Source of the DNA: Nitrospira sp. | GTDB taxonomy: Bacteria; Nitrospirota; Nitrospiria; Nitrospirales; Nitrospiraceae | Assembly: GCA_018242665.1 (NCBI GenBank) | Contig: JAFEBL010000052.1 | Location: 1-34,032 of the forward strand | Length of the DNA stretch: 34,032 bases | Direction: 5' to 3' | Part shown: positions 1-10,600 of the stretch, one piece after another | How the letters are laid out: each line of letters opens with the position of its first letter | How positions within the stretch are numbered: position 1 is the stretch's first letter | Position numbers and translations under genes: made by a program | The notes under the pieces: generated by a model | Database searches by the model: none | The model's input: only the letters and a program-made list of their open reading frames with translations | Told to the model about the DNA's origin: nothing

Positions 1-1014
1 TGCGTGGTCGGCGGGGTGGCCTTCATCTATTCGAAAATCGTCGAACCAGGCGTCATTGAGCATTACAAGCGCGGTGGGGTGGCGATCGGTGAACTGATGG
101 GCCACAAAAGCGAACGGCTTTCCCAGATCGCCGACATGTTCAAGCAGGCGGGGATTTCCTGCCAGCTCAGCGAGGATATCCGGAAAAGCAAATGGGAGAA
201 GATGTGTTGGAATTGTGTCTTCAACCCACTCACGGTGGTGATCGACGATAAGGTGTCGAAGGCGCTCGATCATCCGGAAATGGCCGGGGTGATCCGCCAG
301 ATTGTCGGCGAGGTGGCCGCGGTGTCCGCAGCGGTGAAGGTGCCCTTGGCGCTCGACATGGCCGAGAAGGTCGTGAAGTGGACGCAGGAGCTTCGCGACA
401 TTCATACCTCGATGTACGACGATTGGAAAGCCAAACGCCCGACGGAGATCGACTACCTGAATGGCTACATCGTGCGGGTGGGGCGTGAATTGGGCATTCC
501 CACGCCGGTGAATGAAGCGTTGACGGCGATGGTCAAGACCATTACCGAAAAGGAACTGTCAGGGCCGGGCATTGTGCGCATCGAGGGCGCCGTCGTTCAG
601 CCGGTCTCCTTGACCAGAACAGCGCTGGGGCAATTGCCGCGCGAGCAACGGGTGGACGATATCAGCGAACTGATGCCGTCCATGCGAGGTCGTGCCATCC
701 GCGTGAAGGGCCTATTGGAAATTCCGGCGCTCGCGGTTGACGCCGACCATGTGACCTTTCACTCCCTCGATGGCAAGTATGCCGCGACCCTTACGTTACA
801 ACAGGCGCAGGACTTCGGGCTGTTGCTGTATGAGCTTGATGGGCAGCCTCTTCCGGACGGCAAGGGCGGGCCCTACCGCTTGGTCACGCCGGGCCTGGGC
901 GACCTTTGCGCGAACGTGAAGGCGGTGGGACGCATCGAAGTACGAGCTGGATCGGGGAAGGATACCCGGCCATCCGTCCGACCGCCGGAATGCTCGGTCG
1001 ACGGGAAAAGCTGA
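1..1014 (+). CDS. Ketopantoate reductase-like protein (5' truncated) with C-terminal sulfite-oxidase-like domain
   Basis: The reading frame is open from base 1, so the start and the N-terminal NAD(P)-binding domain lie upstream of the window. The first ~185 visible residues match the C-terminal part of PanE/ApbA 2-dehydropantoate 2-reductases. They include the GGVAF strand, the PGVIEHY segment, a KWEKMCWNCVFNPLT helix carrying the lysine expected at the active site, and EIDYLNGYIV followed by GIPTPVNEAL. The family reduces 2-dehydropantoate to pantoate for CoA synthesis, but many paralogues act on other substrates. After GPGIVRIEGAV the protein continues for ~140 residues resembling the molybdopterin-binding fold of YedY/sulfite oxidase (HVTFHSLDGKY, YELDGQPLPDGKGGPYRLV). 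I see no cysteine where that family ligates molybdenum. The fusion is unusual, and the added domain is probably non-catalytic. The gene converges on the MATE gene with a 5-bp gap. Confidence 0.75.
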   Translation, partial: CVVGGVAFIYSKIVEPGVIEHYKRGGVAIGELMGHKSERLSQIADMFKQAGISCQLSEDIRKSKWEKMCWNCVFNPLTVVIDDKVSKALDHPEMAGVIRQIVGEVAAVSAAVKVPLALDMAEKVVKWTQELRDIHTSMYDDWKAKRPTEIDYLNGYIVRVGRELGIPTPVNEALTAMVKTITEKELSGPGIVRIEGAVVQPVSLTRTALGQLPREQRVDDISELMPSMRGRAIRVKGLLEIPALAVDADHVTFHSLDGKYAATLTLQQAQDFGLLLYELDGQPLPDGKGGPYRLVTPGLGDLCANVKAVGRIEVRAGSGKDTRPSVRPPECSVDGKS

Positions 1015-1019
1015 ATGTC

Positions 1020-2357
1020 TCAGGTAGGAGAGGAATGGAGCATCTGGATGCTTCTCCAACGCTCCGACCGATACCGCCAGAGCATCAACGCCATTCGTAA
1101 GGTCCAGTCGGCGATCATCGCCAGCCACACGTACAACACGCCCAGGTTCAACCAATAGCCGACCACTACAGCAATGGGGATACGCACGCCCCACATCCCG
1201 ATCATGGTGGCAACCATGATGAACCGGGTATCACCCGCACCGCGCAGGGAGCCGGCCACCACCATGGTGAGCGCGAGCGGAATCTGCAGCAGGGCCACGA
1301 TCTTCAAAAAGAGGGTGCCCAGGTCGATGACGGCTTCGTCACTGGTGAAGGCGCGGAGCAGGGCATAGGGAAAAAAGAAGAAGATCACTCCCATCACCGA
1401 CATCATATACGCCGCCAATCGATTCGCTTCCCAGTTCTCCAGTTTCGCCCGGGTGTATTTTCCGGCTCCAATGCTCTGTCCCACCATGGTGGCAGCGGCG
1501 ATCGCAAAGCCGTGGCCTGGAAGAAATGACAGCGACTCAATCGATAATCCGACCTGGTGGGCCGCATAGGCGACGGTGCCGTACATCAACACGATTTTCG
1601 TGTACAGCAAGATGCCGGCCTGCTGGACGATGCGCTCACCTGAGACCGGCGCTCCTACGCGCCAAATGGTCCGAATCAAATCGTATCGAAGCCGGTGGAA
1701 CGGATGGAGTATCGTCCGGCAACGGGCCAGCAGGTACACACATCCGGTCGCTTCCGCGATGCCGACCGCAATGGCCGCGCCGTTGACGCCCAGTTCCGGC
1801 AATCCCCATCGCCCATAAATGAGGGGAAAGGCGATGACGATATGGAGTAGGTTCACGACGATCATGGCATACATCGGCGTTTTGGTGTCGCCCGTGCCTT
1901 GCAAGATCGAAGAGAGAACCTGCAGCAGGATCGTGAATGGAATGAGCAGGAAGATCAGGTTTGAATAGGGGAGCGCGAGGCGGATCACGTCTGCTTGTGC
2001 CCCGAGCAATTCCATCGCGAGCCGATTCACCAGAAGTCCGAACGTCAGGAGGCCGAGGGAAATCAGGATGGACAGCCCGAGGAAATGGCGCGCGGCCTGG
2101 CCCGCATCGTCGTACCGGCGGGCCCCCCACAATTGAGCCATCACGACATTGGATCCGACCGAAAGGCCGGACACCAGCGTCGTGGCGATAAAGGCCAGCA
2201 GCTGGCCAAGGCCGACGGCGGCAATCGGGACAGCCCCCAATCCTCCAACCAAAAAGACGGCGACGATGCCTTCAGCCCGTTGCAACAGGCTGCTGACGGT
2301 GACGGGGAGTGCGAGTGTCAGAACCGAGCGCCTGATCTGTGCGATGCCCTGTGCCAT
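1020..2357 (-). CDS. MATE family multidrug/metabolite efflux transporter
   Basis: This 445-residue protein has about twelve hydrophobic segments in two similar halves, the usual size and layout of MATE (MatE/NorM/DinF) cation-coupled exporters of the inner membrane. Typical sequences include the opening helix after IRRSVLTLALPVTVSSLL, VGSNVVMAQLWGARRYDDA in the first half, and ATMVGQSIGAGKY in the second half, the repeat of the first-half signature. A late loop reads VVAGSLRGAGDTRF, a common MATE landmark. The start ATG (2355-2357) has an AGGA element about nine bases upstream on the minus strand. The gene is divergent from the nuclease gene, with 101 bp between the starts. The substrate cannot be read from sequence. 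It is separated from the NRPS cassette by three genes, so a role in lipopeptide export is not implied. Confidence 0.9.
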   Translation of the reverse strand: MAQGIAQIRRSVLTLALPVTVSSLLQRAEGIVAVFLVGGLGAVPIAAVGLGQLLAFIATTLVSGLSVGSNVVMAQLWGARRYDDAGQAARHFLGLSILISLGLLTFGLLVNRLAMELLGAQADVIRLALPYSNLIFLLIPFTILLQVLSSILQGTGDTKTPMYAMIVVNLLHIVIAFPLIYGRWGLPELGVNGAAIAVGIAEATGCVYLLARCRTILHPFHRLRYDLIRTIWRVGAPVSGERIVQQAGILLYTKIVLMYGTVAYAAHQVGLSIESLSFLPGHGFAIAAATMVGQSIGAGKYTRAKLENWEANRLAAYMMSVMGVIFFFFPYALLRAFTSDEAVIDLGTLFLKIVALLQIPLALTMVVAGSLRGAGDTRFIMVATMIGMWGVRIPIAVVVGYWLNLGVLYVWLAMIADWTLRMALMLWRYRSERWRSIQMLHSSPT

Positions 2358-2458
2358 GCGGCGTCATCCTAACAGAACCGCGTTCACTTCGTGGAGTCTC
2401 TCGCCGGCTGGGCGGGGCTGGACAATTCACGTCACGCTTCGGTAGCCTGCAGGAGCCT

Positions 2459-3964
2459 ATGTTGATCTTACCTGAGCCTGCCGCGCGCTCCTCCTATCGA
2501 CTATCCAAATCGCGCTATCTATCGGGATTGCAGTGCCACAAGCGGCTGTACCTGGAGGTCCATGCTCCGGGGTTGGCGACCAAGCCTGACGCCGCCACAC
2601 AGGCGATCCTGGATATGGGCACGGATCTCGGTGAATTGGCGCGGCAGCGGTTTCACGGCGGCCGTCTTGTCACGGCCGGGTATCGTCAATCTCAGGAAGC
2701 CCTGGCCGAAACGGCGGAGTTGCTCCAGGATCCGACGGTCCCGGCGATCTTTGAAGGCGCGTTTCAATTCAACCAGGTTCTGGTCCGAGTGGACATCCTG
2801 CAACGTGTCGGGGTGAATGAGCTCGGGCAACCGACCTGGCGGCTGGTGGAGGTGAAGTCTTCGACCAAGGTGAAGGCGACCCACGTGGAGGATCTGACGA
2901 TCCAAAGCTATGTCTTGGAAGGAATGGGACTGGTCTTGGCGGATATCTGTCTGATGCACGTGAATACGCAGTACGTCTTTGACGGGCGACATCTCGATCT
3001 CGAGCAGCTGTTCGGCATTCGTTCACTGACGGAGACCGTGCGGCCGCGATTGCCGGAGGTGCCAGCACGGCTCACTGCCATGCAGGCCATGCTGGAGGCC
3101 ATGTCGGCTCCCGCCATTACCCCGGATGAGCATTGTCAGAGTCCCTACGAATGCCCGTTCTGGGAGCACTGCACAAGGGAGAAACCGGCTCGCTGGATCT
3201 ATCATTTGCCGGGAAGCAGCAAGACGGTCGTCCAGCTTCGTGAATTAGGCATTGAGACGATCGACGAAATTCCGGATCATGTCGCACTCACGCCGGTGCA
3301 ACGGCGGGTGAAAGAGAACCGGGAATGGGTTGGCGGAGGCCTGCGGTCGGCATTGGAGACGATCGTCTATCCCGTCCATCATTTGGATTTTGAGACCTTC
3401 ATGCCGGCGGTCCCGAAATTCGTGGATACGAGGCCCTACCAGGTCATTCCCACCCAATGGTCCAACCACATTGAGCAGGCAGACGGCACGCTTATGCATG
3501 CCGAGTTCCTGTGCCGGGATGAACGGGATCCCAGGGAAGAGCTGGCCATCACGTTATTGGAGTCGCTCGGACAGATAGGCAGCATCTGCGTGTATTCGAG
3601 TTATGAACGGTCGGTGATTGAGCGGCTGGCGGAGGATTTCCCGTCGCTACGCAAGGACTTGAAGCGGATCGTCGCCAGGTTGTGGGATCTTCATGTGATT
3701 ATCAGGGATCACTACTATCATCCGGCCTTTGAGGGCAGCTACTCGATCAAGACCGTGTTGCCGGCCGTGGTGCCGTCCCTGAGTTATGACGACTTGGCGA
3801 TTCGGGATGGAGGTGTTGCGGCTTGTGAATACAGCCGCATGATTTTTACCGTGAGTGACTGGATAGAGAAAGCCCGAATCCAAGAAGCACTGCTGCGATA
3901 CTGTGAACGCGATACCCTGGCCATGGTCGAGTTACGGAGGGAATTGAGGCGAAGAGCCGGTTAA
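2459..3964 (+). CDS. DUF2779 nuclease: Cas4/RecB-like N-terminus plus DEDD-like exonuclease C-terminus
   Basis: This 501-residue protein starts at ATG 2459, just after AGGAG at 2451-2455; a longer in-frame form from 2339 has no support. The N-terminus reads LSKSRYLSGLQCHKRLYLE, the entry motif of Cas4/RecB-like nucleases. A PD-(D/E)xK set is visible: D112, E131 and K133 in LVEVKSS. Cys26 together with Cys226, Cys232 and Cys238 (near CPFWEHC) gives the four cysteines of a Cas4-type iron-sulfur cluster. The C-terminal half carries HLDFETF (D310, E312), RPYQVIPTQWSNH and a late YCERDTLAMV segment. These match the DUF2779 RNase H-like exonuclease module. No CRISPR array or cas gene is near, so it is a stand-alone predicted DNA/RNA processing enzyme of unknown role. 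Confidence 0.85.
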   Translation: MLILPEPAARSSYRLSKSRYLSGLQCHKRLYLEVHAPGLATKPDAATQAILDMGTDLGELARQRFHGGRLVTAGYRQSQEALAETAELLQDPTVPAIFEGAFQFNQVLVRVDILQRVGVNELGQPTWRLVEVKSSTKVKATHVEDLTIQSYVLEGMGLVLADICLMHVNTQYVFDGRHLDLEQLFGIRSLTETVRPRLPEVPARLTAMQAMLEAMSAPAITPDEHCQSPYECPFWEHCTREKPARWIYHLPGSSKTVVQLRELGIETIDEIPDHVALTPVQRRVKENREWVGGGLRSALETIVYPVHHLDFETFMPAVPKFVDTRPYQVIPTQWSNHIEQADGTLMHAEFLCRDERDPREELAITLLESLGQIGSICVYSSYERSVIERLAEDFPSLRKDLKRIVARLWDLHVIIRDHYYHPAFEGSYSIKTVLPAVVPSLSYDDLAIRDGGVAACEYSRMIFTVSDWIEKARIQEALLRYCERDTLAMVELRRELRRRAG

Positions 3965-4095
3965 TGCCTGCCCCGTGTGCGAATCCATTTCACCATCTGC
4001 AGACAGGTGGTTCCCAGTTTTTCATCCGCCATCAGTGCGATCCCACCCAAGGCCAACAGCGTCATCACCAGCGTAGCTTCGCTTTGTTCGAACAT
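3961..4095 (-). CDS. Small single-span membrane protein, 44 residues
   Basis: This 44-codon minus-strand frame begins at ATG 4093-4095 and is preceded by AGGAGG (4101-4106) at good spacing, which is what makes it credible. The protein has a short polar N-terminus (MFEQSEA), one hydrophobic segment (TLVMTLLALGGIALMA) and a basic C-terminal tail ending in WIRTRGRH. This suggests one inner-membrane helix with the tail in the cytoplasm. I do not recognise the family. Its stop overlaps the stop of the convergent nuclease gene (3961-3964). It lies about 150 bp downstream of tRNA-Ser on the same strand and might be co-transcribed with it. A longer in-frame reading starting at 4335 runs through the tRNA and is not the real start. 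Confidence 0.55.
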   Translation of the reverse strand: MFEQSEATLVMTLLALGGIALMADEKLGTTCLQMVKWIRTRGRH

Positions 4096-4100
4096 GCCGC

Positions 4101-4106
4101 CCTCCT
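4101..4106 (-). promoter_or_regulatory. Strong Shine-Dalgarno for the 44-residue protein
   Basis: The minus strand reads AGGAGG followed by five bases and ATG at 4095. It is among the best ribosome binding sites in the window and decides the start of the small gene. Confidence 0.6.
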
Positions 4107-4241
4107 GTGTGGACCAGAGACTACCCTGGATTTGAGGAGGCGAATAGACCACCAGAGGTGGGGGAAGATCCGGAATTCCGCAGAACAGGTCACGCGTGGT
4201 TTGTGCCGAGAGGAGCGAGAAGACGGCTGGAAGGCTTTGTG

Positions 4242-4329
<88 letters not shown>

Positions 4330-4607
4330 GCGCAAGGCCAGACAAAGACGTGCAGCTTACCGTGGACGGCTTCGAGATTCAAATGAAATCATGTGCTTCG
4401 GGACGACTTTCTTCCACGATTCGGGCGATCCCGCGAGTGGGAAAATTCTGATTCCATTTTGTAATCCGTCCATTCCACCATAGACTCACCTGGTGTAGTG
4501 AGACAGGTTGGAGACAGTTGTGACTGATCTTTTCCAGCCATCCATCCGATATAGCTTCGAAGCATAGTTCTTGTCCGCCTCTCCATCTCACTGGGGTTGA
4601 GCATTTT
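4330..4607. other. Intergenic region between tRNA-Ser and the NRPS gene
   Basis: This 278-bp gap holds the promoters of the leftward tRNA and the rightward synthetase. No convincing ORF is present. For the plus strand I see only weak candidates: TTGTGA at 4518-4523, and GATATA-like bases near 4548-4553 at a spacing too long for a standard sigma-70 promoter. No clear operator or terminator is seen. Confidence 0.5.
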
Positions 4608-7600
4608 GTGGTTAAACATCCACCGGTAAGCGTTCCGCCCGGCGAGACATTGTGCGAGGTGCTGCGTTGGCGGGCTGAACATCAGCCCGATCAGACGGCC
4701 TATGTGTTTCTCCGTGACGGGGGAAGCAGCGAGGCCGTTCTCACCTATCGCGATCTCGATGCCCAGGCCCGCGCCATTGCCGGATATCTGCAATCCCGAT
4801 TGCCTGCGGGGGAACGGCTTCTCCTCGTCTATCCACCCGGCCTCGAGTTTGTGCAGTCCTTTTGGGGAGCCCTGTATGCAGGCCTGATTGCCGTACCCGT
4901 GCCACCGCCGGATGCATTTCGCGTGAAGGCCGGCGCGTCGCGCGTGCATGGCATCATGCAAGACGCCGGTGCTGTCGGCGCGCTGACCACCAACGCCATC
5001 CTGCAGACGCTTCAGCGGTCGCTGCTTTCCTCAGGACAGTGGATGTCGATTGAGGCGACAGCCTCGGCAGATCCATCCAGCTGGCGTCCGATGTATCCCC
5101 AGGCCGCTACGGTTGCTTACCTGCAGTATACGTCCGGTTCGACCGCCGCTCCGAAAGGCGTGATGGTCAGCCACGAAAATATGACAGCGCAGAGTCGCTG
5201 CATCACCGAGGCCGGGGGGTATGACGCGGGATCGATCACGTTGTCCTGGATGCCCCATTTCCACGACTATGGATTGGTCAAGGGAATGATTCAGCCGGTC
5301 TGGATCGGTCGACCTTCTTACCTCATGTCGCCCCTGACGTTCCTCAAGCGCCCACTTCGTTGGCTTGAAGCCATCCAACGCTATCGAGTGACCCACAGCG
5401 GCGCGCCCAACTTTGCCTATCGCCGTTGTATCGAAGCCATTGCGCCTGAGGATCGTGCCAAGTTGGATCTTTCCGGGTGGCGGGTGGCGAGCTGCGGCGC
5501 GGAACCTATTGCACCAGATACGATCGAACGATTCCTGGAGACGTTTGGACCGGTGGGATTCCGGCGTGAGGCCTTCTTTCCTGCCTATGGCATGGCGGAA
5601 TATACCCTGCTCATCTCCTTGAAGCGGCAGGGTGTGGCCCCAACGATTCAGTCGCTGGATGCGTCCGCGCTTGAACAGGGTGTCGTCGCAGCGCCCAGGT
5701 CGCAAGCTGTGTCGGTTCGATCCGTTGTTGGATGCGGGTTCCCGGTCGGTGATACGCATGTCGTCATTGCCCATCCCGAAACGCTCTCCCGCTGTGCGGC
5801 CCAGCAGGTCGGAGAAATCTGGCTTGCCGGCGCCAGCATGACGCAGGGGTATTGGAACAAACCCGAAGAAACGGTGCGCACGTTTGCCGCAACGTTGCGG
5901 GATACCGGCGAGGGGCCATTCCTGCGCACCGGCGATCTCGGATTCGTTCAAGATGGACAGGTGTTTGTCACCGGGCGATTGAAAGACCTGCTGATCATTC
6001 GGGGGAGAAATCATTACCCACAGGACCTCGAGCATACGGTGGAATCCTGCCATGAATCATTTCGGCGAGGGGGAACGGCGGCCTTTTCCGTGGACGAGGC
6101 GGGGGAAGAAACCGTCGTCATCGTGCAGGAACTCGAGCGGCAAGCCATGCCACCGGCTGTCGAAGACCTGGCCGCCGCGATTCGCCTGGCCTTGTCGGAG
6201 CAACATGACCTGCATGTGTCGGCCGTTGCGTTCATCAAGGCTGGCAGCCTTCCAAAAACGTCCAGCGGAAAGGTACAACGGCGAGCCTGCCGCGAGCAGT
6301 ATCTGACAGGGCATCTCGCATTGATCGGGACAAGCATCGCGCCGTCTCCGGTAGGTCTGTCGCCGACAATGACCACTGGACCCATCGACCTGCGCGGGCT
6401 CCCGCCTCACGAACGTCGAGAAACCATCGCGCGGGCCATGCAACAGATAATTGGTGAGCGAGTGGGGAAGCAAGGGGAGGCGGTCCCTTCCGACCAGGCG
6501 ATCCATCATCTGGGGCTGGACTCATTGATGGCAGCCGACGTGCTGCATCGCCTCGAGGAGTCGTTCCAGGTGGCGTTGTCCCTGCAAACCCTGCTGGGTG
6601 GCGCGACGATCAAGGACCTCGCCACGACGATCGGCGATGAACTGGGTGTGGAGGGATCGGTCACGACGGAGGTCCCCTCAACTGGCGCCGGTGCTGAAAT
6701 CCTGGGGCCTTTGTCTGACAATCAGGCCGCGTTGTGGTTCTTGAGCCGCCTCGCGCCTGACAGCGCCGCCGCCAACGTCTCGCTGTTGTTGCATGTGCCG
6801 CCTGCCGTCGACGCGACCACCTTGCGAGGGGCGCTGGAGCGAGTGGCGGCCCGGCATGCGATGCTGCGTACGACGTTTGAGACAGAGGCGGATGTCCCTG
6901 TTCAACATGTGCATGATCATCTCTCGCCAGGGTGGACAACCATTGACAGTGGAACGTGGAACTGGAACCGCTTGCGGCAGGAGGCGCTGACTGCCGCGGC
7001 GATGCCGTTCGACCTTGTGCAGGGGCCGCTCTGGAAAGCCTGTTTCTTTGCCGGTGCCGAGCAGAAGTGGTTGTTGTTGGTCGCCCATCACATCGTCGTC
7101 GATGGGTGGTCGATGCTGCACCTGGTCGAGGAAATCAAGCGCGACTGTGCTCCGGCCACACAGCCCCATGCGGAAATGGCAGAAGCAGCCGGCGCACCTG
7201 TGCCGTATGCGGAATATGTCGAGTGGCATCGCACGCTATTGGCCGGGCAGGAAGGCCGAAGTCTGTCGCAGTATTGGAAATCGCAGTTGGCGGGCGAATT
7301 GCCACACTATGACATGCTCTATGACCGGCCGCAGCAGACGCTGGAGCCGTCTCACTATGCGTGGCATGCCTTCCATCTCGACAGACCGCTCGTCGAACGA
7401 CTCAAGTCCCTGGCTCGTGAAGAGGGCACGACCCTCTATGTCCTCTGTCTGGCTGCCCTGCGAGTCCTGCTGTATCGATACACGAACCAGGAAGACACCA
7501 TGGTGGTCACGCCCGTGTTCGGTCGCACCAGGGCACGATTCGCCCAGACCATCGGGGACTTCGTCAACATGCTGGTCCTGCGTGACAGTCTCCAGGCCGA

Positions 7601-10600
7601 CAGTACGGGTCGTGAGTTGCTGACACAAACCAAACAGCGGTTTCTGGACGCGCTTGCACATCAGGACTATCCCTATGCGCGGGTCGTGTCGGATGTGCGT
7701 CCGATTCATCAGGGGCAACGTGCTCCCTTGGCGCAAGTGCTGTTCGTGCTGCAGCCGTTCACACTTCTGGCCGAGCTTGATGGACCGCATCAACCCGTGC
7801 CGCGTTCCTTGTCTGATGCCGGACAACCAGCCTGGGTGTCTTATGTTATTCCCCAACAGAGCGGACAGTTCGATCTCTGTGTCGAGATGGGGGAGTCGGA
7901 GCAGGGGCTGAGCGGGTATTTCGAGTATAAAGACGCGCTCTTGTCGTCCGACCGGATCGCACGAATGCAGGAACATTTTGTCCGCCTACTGGAAGGCATG
8001 GTTGCGGATCCCAGTCAGCCCCTCGCTTCGCTTCCACTTATGTCCAAAATCGAGCAGCGAGATACGGTGATGGCCTGGGGGCAATCATCGGGCGGGACGG
8101 AACCGGAACTGTCCCTGCATCGTCTGATCGAACGGCAGGCGCAACGGACACCTGATGCCATTGCTCTGGAACAGGACGGCCAGAGGATGACCTACCGGGA
8201 ACTGGAGGTGCGTGCGAATCGTCTCGCCCATTACCTGCGCCGGCGAGGTGTCGAGCCGGGAGTTGTGGTCGGACTGTGCCTCGAACGGTCGATGAATTTG
8301 ATCGTGGGCCTGCTCGGCATTCTCAAGTCAGGCGGGGCCTATCTGCCCTTGGACGCCGACTATCCGACTGAGCGGCTGGAATATATGCTGCGCGACAGCG
8401 AAGTCCGTGTGCTGGTCACGCAGCAAGACCAGCTGGCGCGCCTGCCGGCGACGAATCCCCATACCGTTTGCCTGGATTCAGAATGGGACCAAATTGCGCG
8501 TTGCCCTGACGGCGTGATCCAGGGAACCGATGCCATCGAGAATGTGGCGTACGTCATCTATACCTCTGGGTCCACCGGGCATCCGAAGGGCGTGATGGTG
8601 GAGCACCGGTCGATCGCCAACTATGTTTCCGGCATCACCGGCATCATTGGTCTCGCGCCTCACGATCGGGTGTTGCAATTCGCTTCGTTGAGCTTTGATA
8701 CCGCCGCGGAGGAAATCTTCCCCTGCTTGGCCATGGGGGCGACGCTGGTGTTGCGCACGCCGGTAATGGTGGATGCGGTGTCCGGGTTTTTGGAGCGATG
8801 CCGCGATTGGAACCTGACGGTGCTCGATCTTCCGACGGCCTACTGGCACGAAGTCGTGACCCGTATGGAGCTGGAGCACCTGCCCTTCCCTGAATCGGTG
8901 AAGACCGTGATCATCGGCGGAGAACGGGTGCTTCCGCAAATTGTGCAACGATGGAGCGAACAAGTCGGGACTCGCGTGCGGCTGATCAATACGTATGGGC
9001 CGACCGAAACCACCGTGGCGGCAACCTGGGCCGATTTGACCGGGATGAACAGGGACGGGGAAGTCATCGGCGATCTCCCGATCGGCCGCCCGATTCCCCA
9101 TGTGTCGGTCTACGTGTTGGATCAGCGGCAGCAACCGGTTCCGGTAGGCGTGCCCGGAGAGTTGTATATTGGGGGGCTGGGCGTGGCGAGGGGCTACCGA
9201 GGCCGTCCCGATCTCACCGCGGCAAAATTTGATTCCGACCCCTTTTCCACTCGTTCCGGAGCCAGACTGTATCGCACCGGAGATCTGGTGTGTTGGCGGC
9301 CGGATGGACAACTGGATTTTCGCGGACGCGCCGACCGTCAAGTCAAGATTCGTGGTTTCCGGGTGGAGTTGGAGGAAATCGAGGCCGTATTGAATCGCCA
9401 CCCCGATCTGGAGCGGGCGGTGGTGGAGGTACGGGAAGATCAGCCCGGGGACAAGCGGATCGTGGTCTTCATGGTCCCGCGCCCCAATAACCGGCTAGGC
9501 TTGCTCCAATTGCGCGAGCAGCTGCGCAGTCACTTGCCCGCCCATATGATTCCCTCGACGTTCATCGAGCTCGAGGCGTTGCCGCTGACCGTCAATGGGA
9601 AGGTCGACCGGCGTGCACTGCAGGTTGCTGCGGACAGTCGCGCCAGTAAAGTCGAATTGACGTCGACCTATCTCGCTCCACGAACTCCCACGGAACAGGT
9701 CCTGGCCGATATCTGGGGGGAGATTCTGCAACTGAAAGATGTCGGCGTCCATGACAACTTTTTCGAGTTGGGCGGGCATTCCCTGCTGGCGACGCAGTTG
9801 GTGTCCCGGGTGCAGGCCTTATTTCGGATGGCGTTGCCGCTTCGCCAGGTCTTCGAGCGGCCGACCATTGCCACATTGGCCGAGGTGATCAAGGCCGGGC
9901 AGCACGGCGCCTCCGCGACGCAGGAGAGGCCGGGGTATGAGATCACGAAAATCGGCAGGGGCGCGCCTCTCCCGCTGTCGTTCGCGCAGGAACGGATGTG
10001 GTTTCTGTATCAACTCTCCCCGGAGGCAGCCGCCTACAACATTCCCGCCAGCGTGCGTCTCCATGGGCCGCTCAATAAAGCGGCGCTGCGATGGGCGGTG
10101 GGCGAGTTGGTCCGTCGCCACGAGACGCTGCGTACCACCTTTGCACAGGTCGACGGACAGCCGCGCCAGATGATCCATGACATATTGGATCCAGTCTGGA
10201 CGGAGGAGGATGTGCGGCGGCTGCCGGCGGAACTGCGTGAGCCGCGCACATTGGAGATTGCGACGGCAGAAGCACGGCGTCCATTCGATCTGGAATGCGG
10301 ACCTCTGCTGCGGATTGTGCTCATTCAGGTCGGAGATGAAGACCATGTGCTGGTCGTGAGCACGCATCACATCATTTCCGATCAGTGGTCGTACGGCGTG
10401 ATTGCGCGTGAACTGGTGAGTAGCTATAACGCCTTCTGCGGCAGGAAACCCTTCGCGATGGCGGCGGACCTTGCCATTCAGTATGCCGATTTCGCGCAGT
10501 GGCAACGGGGCTGGTTGAGGGGACCGGTCTTGGCCGAGCAACTCGCCCATTGGAAATCCAAGCTGACCGATCTCCCGGTCTTGGCCTTGCCGGCCGATCG

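Noticed and set aside
2459..3964. Cas4 of a CRISPR system
   Set aside because: The DUF2779 C-terminal half is not part of Cas4, and no repeat-spacer array or other cas gene occurs in the window.
5031..6053. A 340-codon minus-strand open frame
   Set aside because: It is antisense to the conserved FAAL domain, with low-complexity composition and no ribosome binding site; an effect of high GC.
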